Part shown: positions 35,593 to 43,671 of the stretch, in pieces
How the letters are laid out: the number at the start of each line of letters is the position of its first letter
Numbering within the stretch: the stretch's first letter is position 1
Assembly (NCBI GenBank): GCA_037130755.1
Contig: JBAXSI010000009.1
Span: 16,683 to 80,682 of the forward strand
Direction of reading: 5' to 3'
From: UBA10649 sp037130755
GTDB lineage: Bacteria; Actinomycetota; Actinomycetes; S36-B12
DNA: 64,000 nt
Made by a program: the position numbers and the translations under genes
The notes under the pieces: model-generated
Seen by the model: only the letters and a program-made list of their open reading frames with translations
Databases searched by the model: none
Told to the model about the DNA's origin: nothing

Positions 35593-36746
35593 CGCGTCGG
35601 CCCGTCGAGGTCGAGCAGGGTCAGGACGGCCGCACGGTCCTCCCCCACGCTCGGCGGTGCGCTGCGATAGGTCGCCGGCGTGCGTGAGTACTGGGCCGGG
35701 TTGGCCACCTGCGGCTGCGGGGCCGAACGACGGTCATCGGCGACATCGACGACCGGCTCGAGGCCCAAGCGCTCGGCGAGCGCGAAGCCCTGCGCGATGT
35801 CGTTGATGGGGCCGCAGGGAACGCCCGCGGCGGTGATGGTTTCCTGCCACTCGTCGGCTCCATGAGCGGACAGCAGATCCTCGAGGGTCGCCTTCAACTC
35901 ACCGCGGTTGGCCACGCGTGCAGCGTTCGTTGCGTAGTGCGGGTCCTGCGCGAGACCTTCCGCACCGAGCACGGAGGCGAGCTTGACGAACTGGCCGTCG
36001 TTGCCGACGGCGATGATCATCGGCCGGCCCCCCGTGGCGAAGACCTCGTACGGTGCGATGGACGGATGGGCATTGCCCATGAACGCCGGCACGCTGCCGG
36101 CTCCGACGAAGCCGGACGCCTGGTTGACCAGCGAGGACAGCAGCGCCCCCAGCAGCGTCACCTCGATTCGCTGGCCTTCGCCCGTCGTATCGCGGTGGAG
36201 GAGAGCCGCGAGGATCGCAACGCTCGCATGCAGTCCGGTCAGGACGTCGACCACCGCGACCCCGGCCTTGGTCGGCTCCGAGGTTCCGGTGATGCTCATC
36301 AGCCCGCCCATCGCCTGCACCAGCAGGTCGTAGCCGGGCAGGTCCTTGCCCTCGCCCGAGCCGAAGCCGCTGATCGAGCAGTACACCACCGCGGGGTTCG
36401 CCTCGCGGACCTGCTCGTAGGCGAGTTCGAAACGCCGAAGGGCACCGGGCTTGTAGTTCTCGACCATGACGTCGGCCCGGGCGGCGAGCCGCCGGGCGAC
36501 GGAAGCGTCGTCGGGATCGGAGAGGTCCAGGTCGATCGACAGCTTGTTGCGGTTGACCGACTGGAAGTACGTGGATTGGCCGTCGGCGGCGAACGGCGGG
36601 CCCCAGGCCCGAGTGTCGTCGCCGACCCCGGGTCGCTCCACCTTGACGACCGTCGCACCCAGGTCACCGAGCAGCATCGTCGCGTACGGCCCGGCAAGTA
36701 CACGGGAGAAATCCGCGACGACGATCCCGTCCAGGGCACCAGGCAC
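35589..36746 (-). CDS. CoA-transferase family III (CaiB/BaiF), probable glutarate CoA-transferase
   Basis: 385 aa. GIVVADFSRVLAGPYATMLLGDLGATVVKVERPGVGDDTR opens the family fold, and the catalytic Asp is in GYDLLVQAMGGLMSITG. Family III enzymes move CoA between carboxylic acids; one branch uses glutarate with succinyl-CoA as donor. The gene neighbours a glutaryl-CoA dehydrogenase-like gene, as in known glutarate loci. The GTG at 36746 has no Shine-Dalgarno but stands 6 bp after a TACAAT -10 box, so the mRNA is probably leaderless. In-frame codons further upstream are the operator and have no start. Confidence 0.83.
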   Translation of the reverse strand: MPGALDGIVVADFSRVLAGPYATMLLGDLGATVVKVERPGVGDDTRAWGPPFAADGQSTYFQSVNRNKLSIDLDLSDPDDASVARRLAARADVMVENYKPGALRRFELAYEQVREANPAVVYCSISGFGSGEGKDLPGYDLLVQAMGGLMSITGTSEPTKAGVAVVDVLTGLHASVAILAALLHRDTTGEGQRIEVTLLGALLSSLVNQASGFVGAGSVPAFMGNAHPSIAPYEVFATGGRPMIIAVGNDGQFVKLASVLGAEGLAQDPHYATNAARVANRGELKATLEDLLSAHGADEWQETITAAGVPCGPINDIAQGFALAERLGLEPVVDVADDRRSAPQPQVANPAQYSRTPATYRSAPPSVGEDRAAVLTLLDLDGPTR

Positions 36747-36750
36747 CCGC

Positions 36751-36782
36751 GGATTGTATCCAATCCGCGGGCCGGACGTCAG
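36751..36782 (-). promoter_or_regulatory. CoA-transferase promoter with operator site C
   Basis: Operator GGATTGTATCCAATCC (36751-36766) repeats site B. On the minus strand it holds the -10 TACAAT (36758-36753); a CTGACG -35-like hexamer (36782-36777) is 18 bp upstream and overlaps the prpE stop codon. Six bases separate the -10 from the GTG, so the start codon is the likely first transcribed triplet. Confidence 0.65.
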
Positions 36783-38653
36783 GACGTCAGCAGCGGCGTG
36801 ATGGCGTCGAGGACGCGGATGTCCTCGATCGTGCTCGGCACGGGCTCCGGTCGACCGTCCGCGATGCCCCGCATGGTGCGGCGCAGGATCTTGCCGGACC
36901 GCGTCTTGGGCAGGCCGGGGACAATGACGACCTCCTTGAGCGCGGCCACCGGGCCGATCTGGTCGCGAACCGCAGCGACGATCTCCCGCTGGAGCACCTC
37001 GGGGTCGGCATCCGCTCCTGACTTGAGCACCACGAAGGCCCGTGGCACCTGGCCCTTCAGCTCGTCGTGGACGCCGATGACCGCACACTCGGCCACCATC
37101 GGATGCGCGGCCACGACCGCCTCCATGGAGCCGGTCGACAGCCGGTGTCCGGCCACGTTGATCACATCGTCGGTGCGGCCCATGACGTAGATGTAGCCGT
37201 CCTCGTCGATGAAGCCGCCGTCGCCGGTCGTGTAGCAGCCGTCGAAGACGCTCAGGTACGAGTCGATGTAGCGCTGGTCGTCGCCCCAGAGCGTGGGCAG
37301 GGTGCCCGGCGGCAGCGGGAGCCGGATGACGATCGCACCGTCCTGGCCGGCAGGCAGGTCATTGCCCTCGCCGTCCACCACGCGCACGTCGTAGCCCGGC
37401 ACCGGAACGCTTGGCGATCCTGGTTTGATCGGCATGGGCTCGAGTCCGCGCAGGTTCGCGGCGATCGGCCAGCCGGTCTCCGTCTGCCACCAGTTGTCGA
37501 TCACCGGCACACCGAGTCGGTCGGTGGCCCAGTGGTACGTGTCAGGGTCCAGGCGCTCGCCGGCGAGGAACAGCGAGCGCAGCGACGAGACGTCATGCTC
37601 GGCGAGCAGCGCCGCGTCCGGGTCCTCCTTCTTGATCGCACGGATGGCCGTGGGCGCGGTGAACAGCGCATTGACTTTGTGGTCAGCGATGACCCGCCAG
37701 AATGCCCCGGCATCCGGCGTGCCGACAGGCTTGCCCTCGTACATGATCGACGTGGCCCCGGCGATGAGCGGCGCGTAGACGATGTAGGAGTGCCCGACGA
37801 CCCAGCCGACGTCCGATGCGGCCCACCACACGTCGTCCGGTCCCATGCCGTAGACGTTCTCGAAGGACCAGGCCATCGCCACCGCGTGACCGCCGTTGTC
37901 GCGCACGACGCCCTTCGGCTTCCCGGTGGTCCCCGACGTGTAGAGGATGTACAGCGGATCCGTCGCCTTCACGGGCACCGGGGCGTGTGGGCTGGCAGCG
38001 GCCATCGCCTCGACCCAGTCAACGTCCTTGACGCCCATCACGGCCGCCTCCTGCGGTCGCTGCAGGACGACGGTGGCGCCCGGCTCGTGGACGGCAAGGC
38101 GAAGGGCCTCGTCGAGCAGCGGCTTGTAGGGGATCACCCGGGCCGCCTCGATGCCGCAGCTCGCGGTGACGATCACCGTCGGCGAGGCGTCGTCGATCCG
38201 GATGGCCAACTCGGCAGGCGCGAAGCCCCCGAACACCACCGAGTGAACTGCGCCCAGCCTTGCGGTAGCGAGCATGGCCACGACGGCCTCGGGGATCATC
38301 GGCATGTAGAGGAGGACGCGGTCGCCGTAGCCCACCCCGAGCTCCGACAGGACACCGGCAAAGCGGGCGACTTCGTCGAGCAGTTCGGCGTAGGTGATCG
38401 ACCGCTGCGTTCCCGTGACGGGGCTGTCGTAATGGATGGCGACGCGGTCTCCACGACCCGCTGCGACGTGCCGATCGAGCGCGTTGGCAGACGTGTTCAG
38501 GACGCCGTCCGGGAACCAGCGGTAGATCGGCGCCTCGGAGTCGTCCAAGGCCGAGGTCGGCGCTTGGATCCAGTCGACTCGTGCGCTCTCCCGCAGCCAG
38601 AAGCCCTCGCGATCGCGGACGGCCTCGTCCCTGATCTGCCCGTACGTGCTCAC
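36779..38653 (-). CDS. prpE: Propionyl/acetyl-CoA synthetase (AMP-forming)
   Basis: 624 aa. Acyl-adenylate enzyme with the P-loop-like LYILYTSGTTGKPKGVVRDNGG, DNWWQTETGWPI (motif A5), YTTGDGGFIDEDGYIYVMGRTDDVINVAGHRLSTG and the C-terminal acetylatable Lys in LPKTRSGKILRRTMR. The length and DNGGHAVAM segment fit PrpE/ACSS3 rather than AcsA (about 650 aa). It activates propionate or another short acid to its CoA ester with ATP. GTG start with AAGGAG 6 nt upstream. It precedes the CoA-transferase by 32 bp, which hold a separate regulated promoter, so it may be transcribed apart from that operon. Confidence 0.87.
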   Translation of the reverse strand: MSTYGQIRDEAVRDREGFWLRESARVDWIQAPTSALDDSEAPIYRWFPDGVLNTSANALDRHVAAGRGDRVAIHYDSPVTGTQRSITYAELLDEVARFAGVLSELGVGYGDRVLLYMPMIPEAVVAMLATARLGAVHSVVFGGFAPAELAIRIDDASPTVIVTASCGIEAARVIPYKPLLDEALRLAVHEPGATVVLQRPQEAAVMGVKDVDWVEAMAAASPHAPVPVKATDPLYILYTSGTTGKPKGVVRDNGGHAVAMAWSFENVYGMGPDDVWWAASDVGWVVGHSYIVYAPLIAGATSIMYEGKPVGTPDAGAFWRVIADHKVNALFTAPTAIRAIKKEDPDAALLAEHDVSSLRSLFLAGERLDPDTYHWATDRLGVPVIDNWWQTETGWPIAANLRGLEPMPIKPGSPSVPVPGYDVRVVDGEGNDLPAGQDGAIVIRLPLPPGTLPTLWGDDQRYIDSYLSVFDGCYTTGDGGFIDEDGYIYVMGRTDDVINVAGHRLSTGSMEAVVAAHPMVAECAVIGVHDELKGQVPRAFVVLKSGADADPEVLQREIVAAVRDQIGPVAALKEVVIVPGLPKTRSGKILRRTMRGIADGRPEPVPSTIEDIRVLDAITPLLTS

Positions 38654-38674
38654 GGATACTCCTTCGCTCGATGA

Positions 38675-39295
38675 TCAGCCGACTTGGTCGCCCGATGCCT
38701 TGCCCTCGGCGTCCTGCTCGGCGCGCATGAGGAGGGCCTTCTTCGCAGCGCCGCCCATCACTCGGATGAGCACGGCGATGAACGCGATGTCGAGAGCCAT
38801 CTGGATCATCGTGACCGACCGGGCGGGAACGGTGTTCGGAGCAATGTCACCGAACCCGACCGTGGCCAGGACGGTCAGCGAGTAGTAGTAGGCAGAGAAC
38901 GAGTCGAGTGGCTCGCTGAACGCGCCAGAGGTATCCAATGAGACCATGACGTAGACCATCGCGAAGATCGCCAGGAACATGGCAGCGGTCAGGATCAGTG
39001 CCTCAGTCGCCCGCAGCGTCGGGTAGCGCGCCTTGTAGACGCCGCGGACCTGTCGGATGAAGAAGATCACGTAGATGGCGATGCCCACGAGGGCGAGGAT
39101 GGCTGGATAGACAATCGAATCCTCGGCCGTCGTCGGCGCCAGAGACATCACCCACCAGATGAACAGGAAGCCGATCCCGAGCCGGGCCACCGTCTGCAGT
39201 GCCACGAGGATGAGCTGGCGCTTGCCGATGTGCTCGCCCTGCGGGGTCGGTGTGGCGTCGGCGTCGGGAATGCCCCCCATAGAGGAGATCGTCAT
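38675..39295 (-). CDS. Potassium-channel-like membrane protein
   Basis: 206 aa. Four membrane segments are visible: residues about 27-50 (LILVALQTVARLGIGFLFIWWVM), 62-82, 98-118 and 160-180. The pore loop LTVLATVGFGD lies between the last two and is a K+ selectivity filter, as in two-helix ion channels (Ion_trans_2). There is no RCK/TrkA-N domain on the protein or next to it. The short cytoplasmic tail is charged. Gating signal unknown. ATG 30-odd bp after the rlmN gene's end; prpE follows 21 bp downstream. Confidence 0.82.
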   Translation of the reverse strand: MTISSMGGIPDADATPTPQGEHIGKRQLILVALQTVARLGIGFLFIWWVMSLAPTTAEDSIVYPAILALVGIAIYVIFFIRQVRGVYKARYPTLRATEALILTAAMFLAIFAMVYVMVSLDTSGAFSEPLDSFSAYYYSLTVLATVGFGDIAPNTVPARSVTMIQMALDIAFIAVLIRVMGGAAKKALLMRAEQDAEGKASGDQVG

Positions 39296-39329
39296 GCCCG
39301 GAGTCTGCCATGCGGGCGGTAGGCAGGTG

Positions 39330-40436
39330 CTACGTCGACGCAGCCAACTGGCCGCAGGCGCCGTCGATCTCCCGCCCGCGGGTGTCGCGCACGGTCACTG
39401 CCACGCCGCGTCGCTCCAGCGCGCGCACGAACGCCCGCTCGCGCTCAGGAGTCGAGGCTGTCCACTTGGAGCCAGGCGTCGGATTGAGCGGGATGAGGTT
39501 GACGTGGACAAGATGGCCGACGAGCAGGTCGGCGAGCAGATCCGCGCGCCACTCCTGGTCGTTGATGTCCTTGATCAGGGCGTACTCGACGCTGATCCGT
39601 CGGTGGGTCGCATCGGCATACGCCCAGGCGGCATCGAGGACCTCGGCGACCTTCCAGCGGGTGTTCACGGGCACAAGGGTGTCGCGCAGTCGGTCGTCCG
39701 GTGCGTGCAGCGAGATGGCCAACGTGACGGGGATGCCCTCGTCCGCCAGCTGCCGAATCCGCGGAACGAGGCCAACGGTGGAGACGGTGATGCCGCGGGC
39801 GCTGATGCCCAGCCCTTCCGGCTGGGGGTCGCTGATCCGGCGGACCGTCTCGATGACGGCGTTGTAGTTCGCCATCGGCTCGCCCATCCCCATGAAGACG
39901 ATGTTGGAAACCCGTCCGGGGCCGCCAGCGATTTCGTCGCGAGCGAGCGACCGGGCACCTGCGATCACCTGCTCCACGATCTCGGCCGTGGACAGGTTGC
40001 GCGTGAGCCCGCTCTGCCCGGTTGCGCAGAACGGGCAGTTCATGCCGCAGCCGGCCTGCGACGAGATGCACATCGTCACGCGGCCCGGGTATCGCATCAG
40101 CACGCTCTCGACGAGCGCACCGTCGAACAGCCGCCACACGGTCTTGACCGTCTGCCCCTTGTCGCAGTCGATCGAGCGGACGGGAGTGAGCAGCGCCGGC
40201 AGCAGTGCGTCGGCGAGCACCTGCCGGTCGGCGGCCGGGATGTCGGTCCAGTCCTCGGGTCGGTCGCTGAGCCGCGTCGTCCACTGCCGCGACAGTTGAT
40301 CGGCCCGGAAGCCGGCCAATCCCAGCTCTTGGACGGCCGCACGGCGGCCCGCCTTGTCGAGGTCCATGAGGTGGATCGGGGGCTTGCCGCGGCGAGGTGC
40401 CTCGAAGACGAGCTCGCCTGGCTGAGGAGTCGGCAT
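39330..40436 (-). CDS. rlmN: 23S rRNA (adenine2503-C2)/tRNA methyltransferase RlmN
   Basis: 368 aa radical-SAM enzyme. The [4Fe-4S] motif CGMNCPFC is in SSQAGCGMNCPFCATGQSGLTRN, followed by NIVFMGMGEPMANYNAV. The second catalytic Cys is in the C-terminal GACGQL. It methylates A2503 of 23S rRNA using two SAM. Usual length and architecture. Located 13 bp after cdsA in the frr-cdsA-rlmN string common in Actinomycetota. Confidence 0.94.
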   Translation of the reverse strand: MPTPQPGELVFEAPRRGKPPIHLMDLDKAGRRAAVQELGLAGFRADQLSRQWTTRLSDRPEDWTDIPAADRQVLADALLPALLTPVRSIDCDKGQTVKTVWRLFDGALVESVLMRYPGRVTMCISSQAGCGMNCPFCATGQSGLTRNLSTAEIVEQVIAGARSLARDEIAGGPGRVSNIVFMGMGEPMANYNAVIETVRRISDPQPEGLGISARGITVSTVGLVPRIRQLADEGIPVTLAISLHAPDDRLRDTLVPVNTRWKVAEVLDAAWAYADATHRRISVEYALIKDINDQEWRADLLADLLVGHLVHVNLIPLNPTPGSKWTASTPERERAFVRALERRGVAVTVRDTRGREIDGACGQLAAST

Positions 40437-40449
40437 GACCGGGGTCGAC

Positions 40450-41298
40450 CTACGCGATTCCGCTGCCGAGGAAGATCGTGAACAGCGCCCACGAGGTGAA
40501 CGCGTTCGGGATCAGCGAGTCGAAACGGTCCATCATGCCGCCGTGGCCCGGCAGCAACGAGCCCATGTCCTTGACCCCGAGGTCGCGCTTGATCGCACTC
40601 TCCGCGAAGTCGCCCGCGGTGGCCGTCACCGTCATGACCAGTCCAGCGATGAGCCCCTGCCACCAAGGCGCGTCGAGGAGGTAGACGAAGCTCACGACGC
40701 CGACGATGCCCTGCAGCAGCACCGAGCCGGCGAACCCCTCCCAGGACTTCTTCGGACTGATCTGCGGCGCGATCGGGTGCTTGCCGAACAGCACTCCCGC
40801 GGCGTAGCCACCGATGTCGTTGCACACCGTGAGCAGGATGAAGACGACGACCCGCATCGGACCGTCGTCGGCTGCAAGCGTGAGCATGAGGAAGCCCGCC
40901 ATGAACGGCAGGTAGGCGATGATGAACATGCTCGCCGTGACGTCGCGGACGTATCCCTCGTACCCGCGACGGATCCGCCAGATGAGAACGGCAAGGACGG
41001 CGAGCCCGGTGCCCGCAAGCAGCGCCGGCATCCCCCACACGTATGCGGCGGCAGGCACTCCCACACCGGCCGCGTAGACGGGCGTCCGTGCGATGCGGAT
41101 GCCCACGCCCTGGAACGCACCCACGAGTTCGTGCACGGCGACCAGCAGGGTCGCGATGACGACGACCGCGAACAGCCACTTCACGAACAGCAGGCTCAGG
41201 ACGACGACGGCCGCCAGCACGACGCCGGAGGCGATCGCAGCAGGCAGGTTGCGGCCCGCCCGAGAGGCCGGCGCTGGAGCCGAGTCGGCGTCACCCAC
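40450..41298 (-). CDS. cdsA: Phosphatidate cytidylyltransferase
   Basis: 282 aa integral membrane enzyme that makes CDP-diacylglycerol from phosphatidate and CTP. The C-terminal family signature reads SAIKRDLGVKDMGSLLPGHGGMMDRFDS. At least seven hydrophobic stretches precede it, beginning with LPAAIASGVVLAAVVVLSLLFV. GTG start 5 bp after frr, preceded by GAGG. Typical neighbour of frr. Confidence 0.93.
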   Translation of the reverse strand: MGDADSAPAPASRAGRNLPAAIASGVVLAAVVVLSLLFVKWLFAVVVIATLLVAVHELVGAFQGVGIRIARTPVYAAGVGVPAAAYVWGMPALLAGTGLAVLAVLIWRIRRGYEGYVRDVTASMFIIAYLPFMAGFLMLTLAADDGPMRVVVFILLTVCNDIGGYAAGVLFGKHPIAPQISPKKSWEGFAGSVLLQGIVGVVSFVYLLDAPWWQGLIAGLVMTVTATAGDFAESAIKRDLGVKDMGSLLPGHGGMMDRFDSLIPNAFTSWALFTIFLGSGIA

Positions 41299-41303
41299 GA
41301 GGA

Positions 41304-41870
41304 TCAGACCTCGAGCAGTTCTGCTTCTTTGACCTTGAGGATCTCGTCGATGTGCTCGACGTGCTTGTGCGTGATGTCGTCGAGGTGCTTCTCCGCGCGA
41401 CGCACGTCGTCCTCGCCGGCCTGCCCGTCCTTCTGCAACTTGTCCAGGCCGTCCTTGGCGTGGCGGCGGATGTTGCGGATCGATACGCGCGCCTCCTCGG
41501 CCTTGTGCTTGGCGACCTTGGCGTAGTCGCGGCGACGCTCCTCGCTGAGCACGGGCAGGTTGACGCGGATCACCGCACCATCGTTGTTGGGGTTGATGCC
41601 CAGGTCGCTCTCGCGCAGCGCCTTCTCGACTGCGGCGAACGAGCCCTTGTCGTAGGGCGTGATGAGCACGGAGCGGGCCTCGGGGATCTGGATCGATGCA
41701 AGCTGGTTGACCGGCGTGTAGGTGCCGTAGTAGTCGACCATGACTTTGTTGAACATCGCCGACGTCGCCCGCCCGGTACGGATGGTGGCGAAGTCCTCGC
41801 GCGCAACGGCAATCGCCTTGTCCATCTTCTCCTCGGAGTCGAGGAGGATGTCGTCGATCTGGTCGCTCAC
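41304..41870 (-). CDS. frr: Ribosome recycling factor
   Basis: 188 aa, normal for RRF. Conserved segments are ILLDSEEKMDKAIAVAREDFATIRTGRA, YYGTYTPVNQLASIQIPEAR, NLPVLSEERRRDYAKVAKHKAEEARVSIRNIRR. Two in-frame GTG codons compete; the one at 41870 has AGGGAG with a 5-nt spacer, whereas for the GTG at 41876 the site would abut the start, so 41870 is chosen. Releases ribosomes from mRNA with EF-G after termination. Confidence 0.93.
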   Translation of the reverse strand: MSDQIDDILLDSEEKMDKAIAVAREDFATIRTGRATSAMFNKVMVDYYGTYTPVNQLASIQIPEARSVLITPYDKGSFAAVEKALRESDLGINPNNDGAVIRVNLPVLSEERRRDYAKVAKHKAEEARVSIRNIRRHAKDGLDKLQKDGQAGEDDVRRAEKHLDDITHKHVEHIDEILKVKEAELLEV

Positions 41871-41910
41871 GTTCACTCCCTACGGTCGTGATCCCGCCCG
41901 CGCGGGTCGG

Positions 41911-42717
41911 TCAGTTGTCTGCTGAGACTAGCGTCCCGATCGGCTCGCCCCGGACGGCACGGGCGATGTTCCCCTCGACCAGCAGGTTGAACACCACGAT
42001 CGGCAGGCTGTTGTCCTGGCACAGACTGATGGCGGTCGCGTCCGCGACCTTCAGGCCACGTGAGAGGACCTCGGCGTTGCTCAGCCGCTCGAACCGCTTG
42101 GCGGCCGGGTTGGTGCGCGGGTCGTCGTCGTAGACGCCGTCGACACCCTTGGCCATGAGGACGACCTGGGCGTTGACCTCCAGCGCACGCTGGGCCGCCG
42201 TCGTGTCCGTGGAGAAGTACGGCAGGCCCATGCCGGCGCCGAAGATGACCACGCGACCCTTCTCCAGGTGTCGGATGGCCCGGCGCGGGACATAGGGCTC
42301 GGCCACCTGGCCCATCGCGATCGCCGTCTGCACCCGCGTCTCGACCCCCGCCTTCTCGCAGAAGTCCTGCAGGGCCAGGCAGTTCATGACGGTGCCGAGC
42401 ATGCCCATGTAGTCCGCGCGCGCCCTGTCCATGCCGCGCTCGGACAACTGCGCACCACGGAAGTAGTTGCCGCCGCCGATGACCACCGCGACCTGCGTGC
42501 CGTGGCGGACGACGTCAGCGATCTGGGCTGCGATGGAGGACACGACGTCGGGGTCCACGCCGAGGCCGCCGCCGCCGGCGAAGGCCTCACCGGAGAGCTT
42601 GAGGAGGACGCGGTGCCAGCCACCCTCGGGTGCCTCGGGCCACCGGTCGATGGTGCCCTCCAACGACGGCTGGACGGCGGCGGGGCGGGAAGCCTGCTTC
42701 GTCAGATCCATGTCCAT
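41911..42717 (-). CDS. pyrH: UMP kinase
   Basis: 268 aa amino-acid-kinase fold. RVLLKLSGEAFAGGGGLGVD begins the catalytic domain at about residue 36; VVIGGGNYFRG, DYMGMLGTVMNCLALQD and GTGNPYFSTDTTA-type AGMGLPYFSTDTTAA follow. An N-terminal extension of about 34 residues precedes the domain. The ATG at 42717 has GGGAGG 5 nt upstream, which supports the extension. Makes UDP from UMP. Between tsf and frr as usual. Confidence 0.93.
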   Translation of the reverse strand: MDMDLTKQASRPAAVQPSLEGTIDRWPEAPEGGWHRVLLKLSGEAFAGGGGLGVDPDVVSSIAAQIADVVRHGTQVAVVIGGGNYFRGAQLSERGMDRARADYMGMLGTVMNCLALQDFCEKAGVETRVQTAIAMGQVAEPYVPRRAIRHLEKGRVVIFGAGMGLPYFSTDTTAAQRALEVNAQVVLMAKGVDGVYDDDPRTNPAAKRFERLSNAEVLSRGLKVADATAISLCQDNSLPIVVFNLLVEGNIARAVRGEPIGTLVSADN

Positions 42718-42759
42718 CTGTGCCTCCCGTGTGTGCCCCGGCGCCGCCCAGTATGTCGT

Positions 42760-43578
42760 CTAGGCCTGGCCGGGCTCGAACCGGGCGAACGCCGTGACCG
42801 ACGTGCCCCCATCGGCGAGCACCTGCGCGACGGTCTTCTTGTTATCTACCACGCTCGGCTGCTCCAGCAGGACGTTGTCCTTGAAGAACGCGTTGACGCG
42901 GCCCTCGATGATCTTCGGCATGGCCGCCTCCGGCTTGCCCTCCTCCTTGGCCGTCTCCTCGGCGATGTGGCGCTCGTTGGCGACGACGTCGGCCGGCACC
43001 TCGTCGCGGGTGAGGAACTGCGGACGCATCGCGGCCACCTGCATGGCGGCGCCTCGGGCGACAGCCTCGTCGCCGGTGTAGGCCACAATCACGCCGACCT
43101 GCGGCGGCAGGTCGGAGGCGCGGTGGTGCAGGTAGATGACGGCCGGCGTGGGCAGGACCGCAACGCGACCGAGCTCCAGCTTCTCGCCGATGACGCCGGC
43201 CATCTCACCGAGCGCACCCTCCACGGTGCGACCGTCGGGCAGGGCGGCGGCCAGGACAGCCTCCCTGGTGCCCACCTGGCCGTCGTTGGCGGCAGCTGCG
43301 ACAGCGCCCGCGAGCGCCAGGAAGTCGGCGTTCTTGGCGACGAAGTCGGTCTCGCAGAGCAACTCGATGAGGGCGTTGCCCTCGGCCGCGACAAGGCCGT
43401 TCGATGCCTCGCGCTCGGCGCCGCGCTTGGCGGCCTTTGCCGCGCCGGAGATGCGCAGCAGTTCGACGGCCTTGTCGAAGTCGCCGTCCGACTCCTCAAG
43501 GGCCTTCTTGCACTCCATCATTCCCGCGGCGGTCAGGTCGCGGAGCTTCTTGACGTCAGCGGCGGAGATTGTCGCCAT
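42760..43578 (-). CDS. tsf: Elongation factor Ts
   Basis: 272 aa. VKKLRDLTAAGMMECKKALEESDGDFDKAVELLR (UBA-like N domain) and the LIELLCETDFVAKN core signature are present. Guanine-nucleotide exchange factor for EF-Tu. ATG with GGAGGA about 11 nt upstream. A strong hairpin in the 93-bp gap separates it from rpsB, so its level may be set below that of S2. Confidence 0.94.
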   Translation of the reverse strand: MATISAADVKKLRDLTAAGMMECKKALEESDGDFDKAVELLRISGAAKAAKRGAEREASNGLVAAEGNALIELLCETDFVAKNADFLALAGAVAAAANDGQVGTREAVLAAALPDGRTVEGALGEMAGVIGEKLELGRVAVLPTPAVIYLHHRASDLPPQVGVIVAYTGDEAVARGAAMQVAAMRPQFLTRDEVPADVVANERHIAEETAKEEGKPEAAMPKIIEGRVNAFFKDNVLLEQPSVVDNKKTVAQVLADGGTSVTAFARFEPGQA

Positions 43579-43633
43579 GGTGAATCGTTGTCCTCCAGGT
43601 AGGGCGGTCAGATCAAGGCAGGCGGCCGGGAAC

Positions 43634-43659
43634 GTTCGGGAGCAGTAAGGCTCCCGAAC
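43634..43659 (-). terminator. Hairpin between rpsB and tsf
   Basis: Perfect 10-bp stem GTTCGGGAGC / GCTCCCGAAC with a 6-nt loop, 12 bp after the rpsB stop. Probably a partial terminator (attenuator) in the rpsB-tsf unit. Confidence 0.6.
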
Positions 43660-43671
43660 GCCACGGACGGA

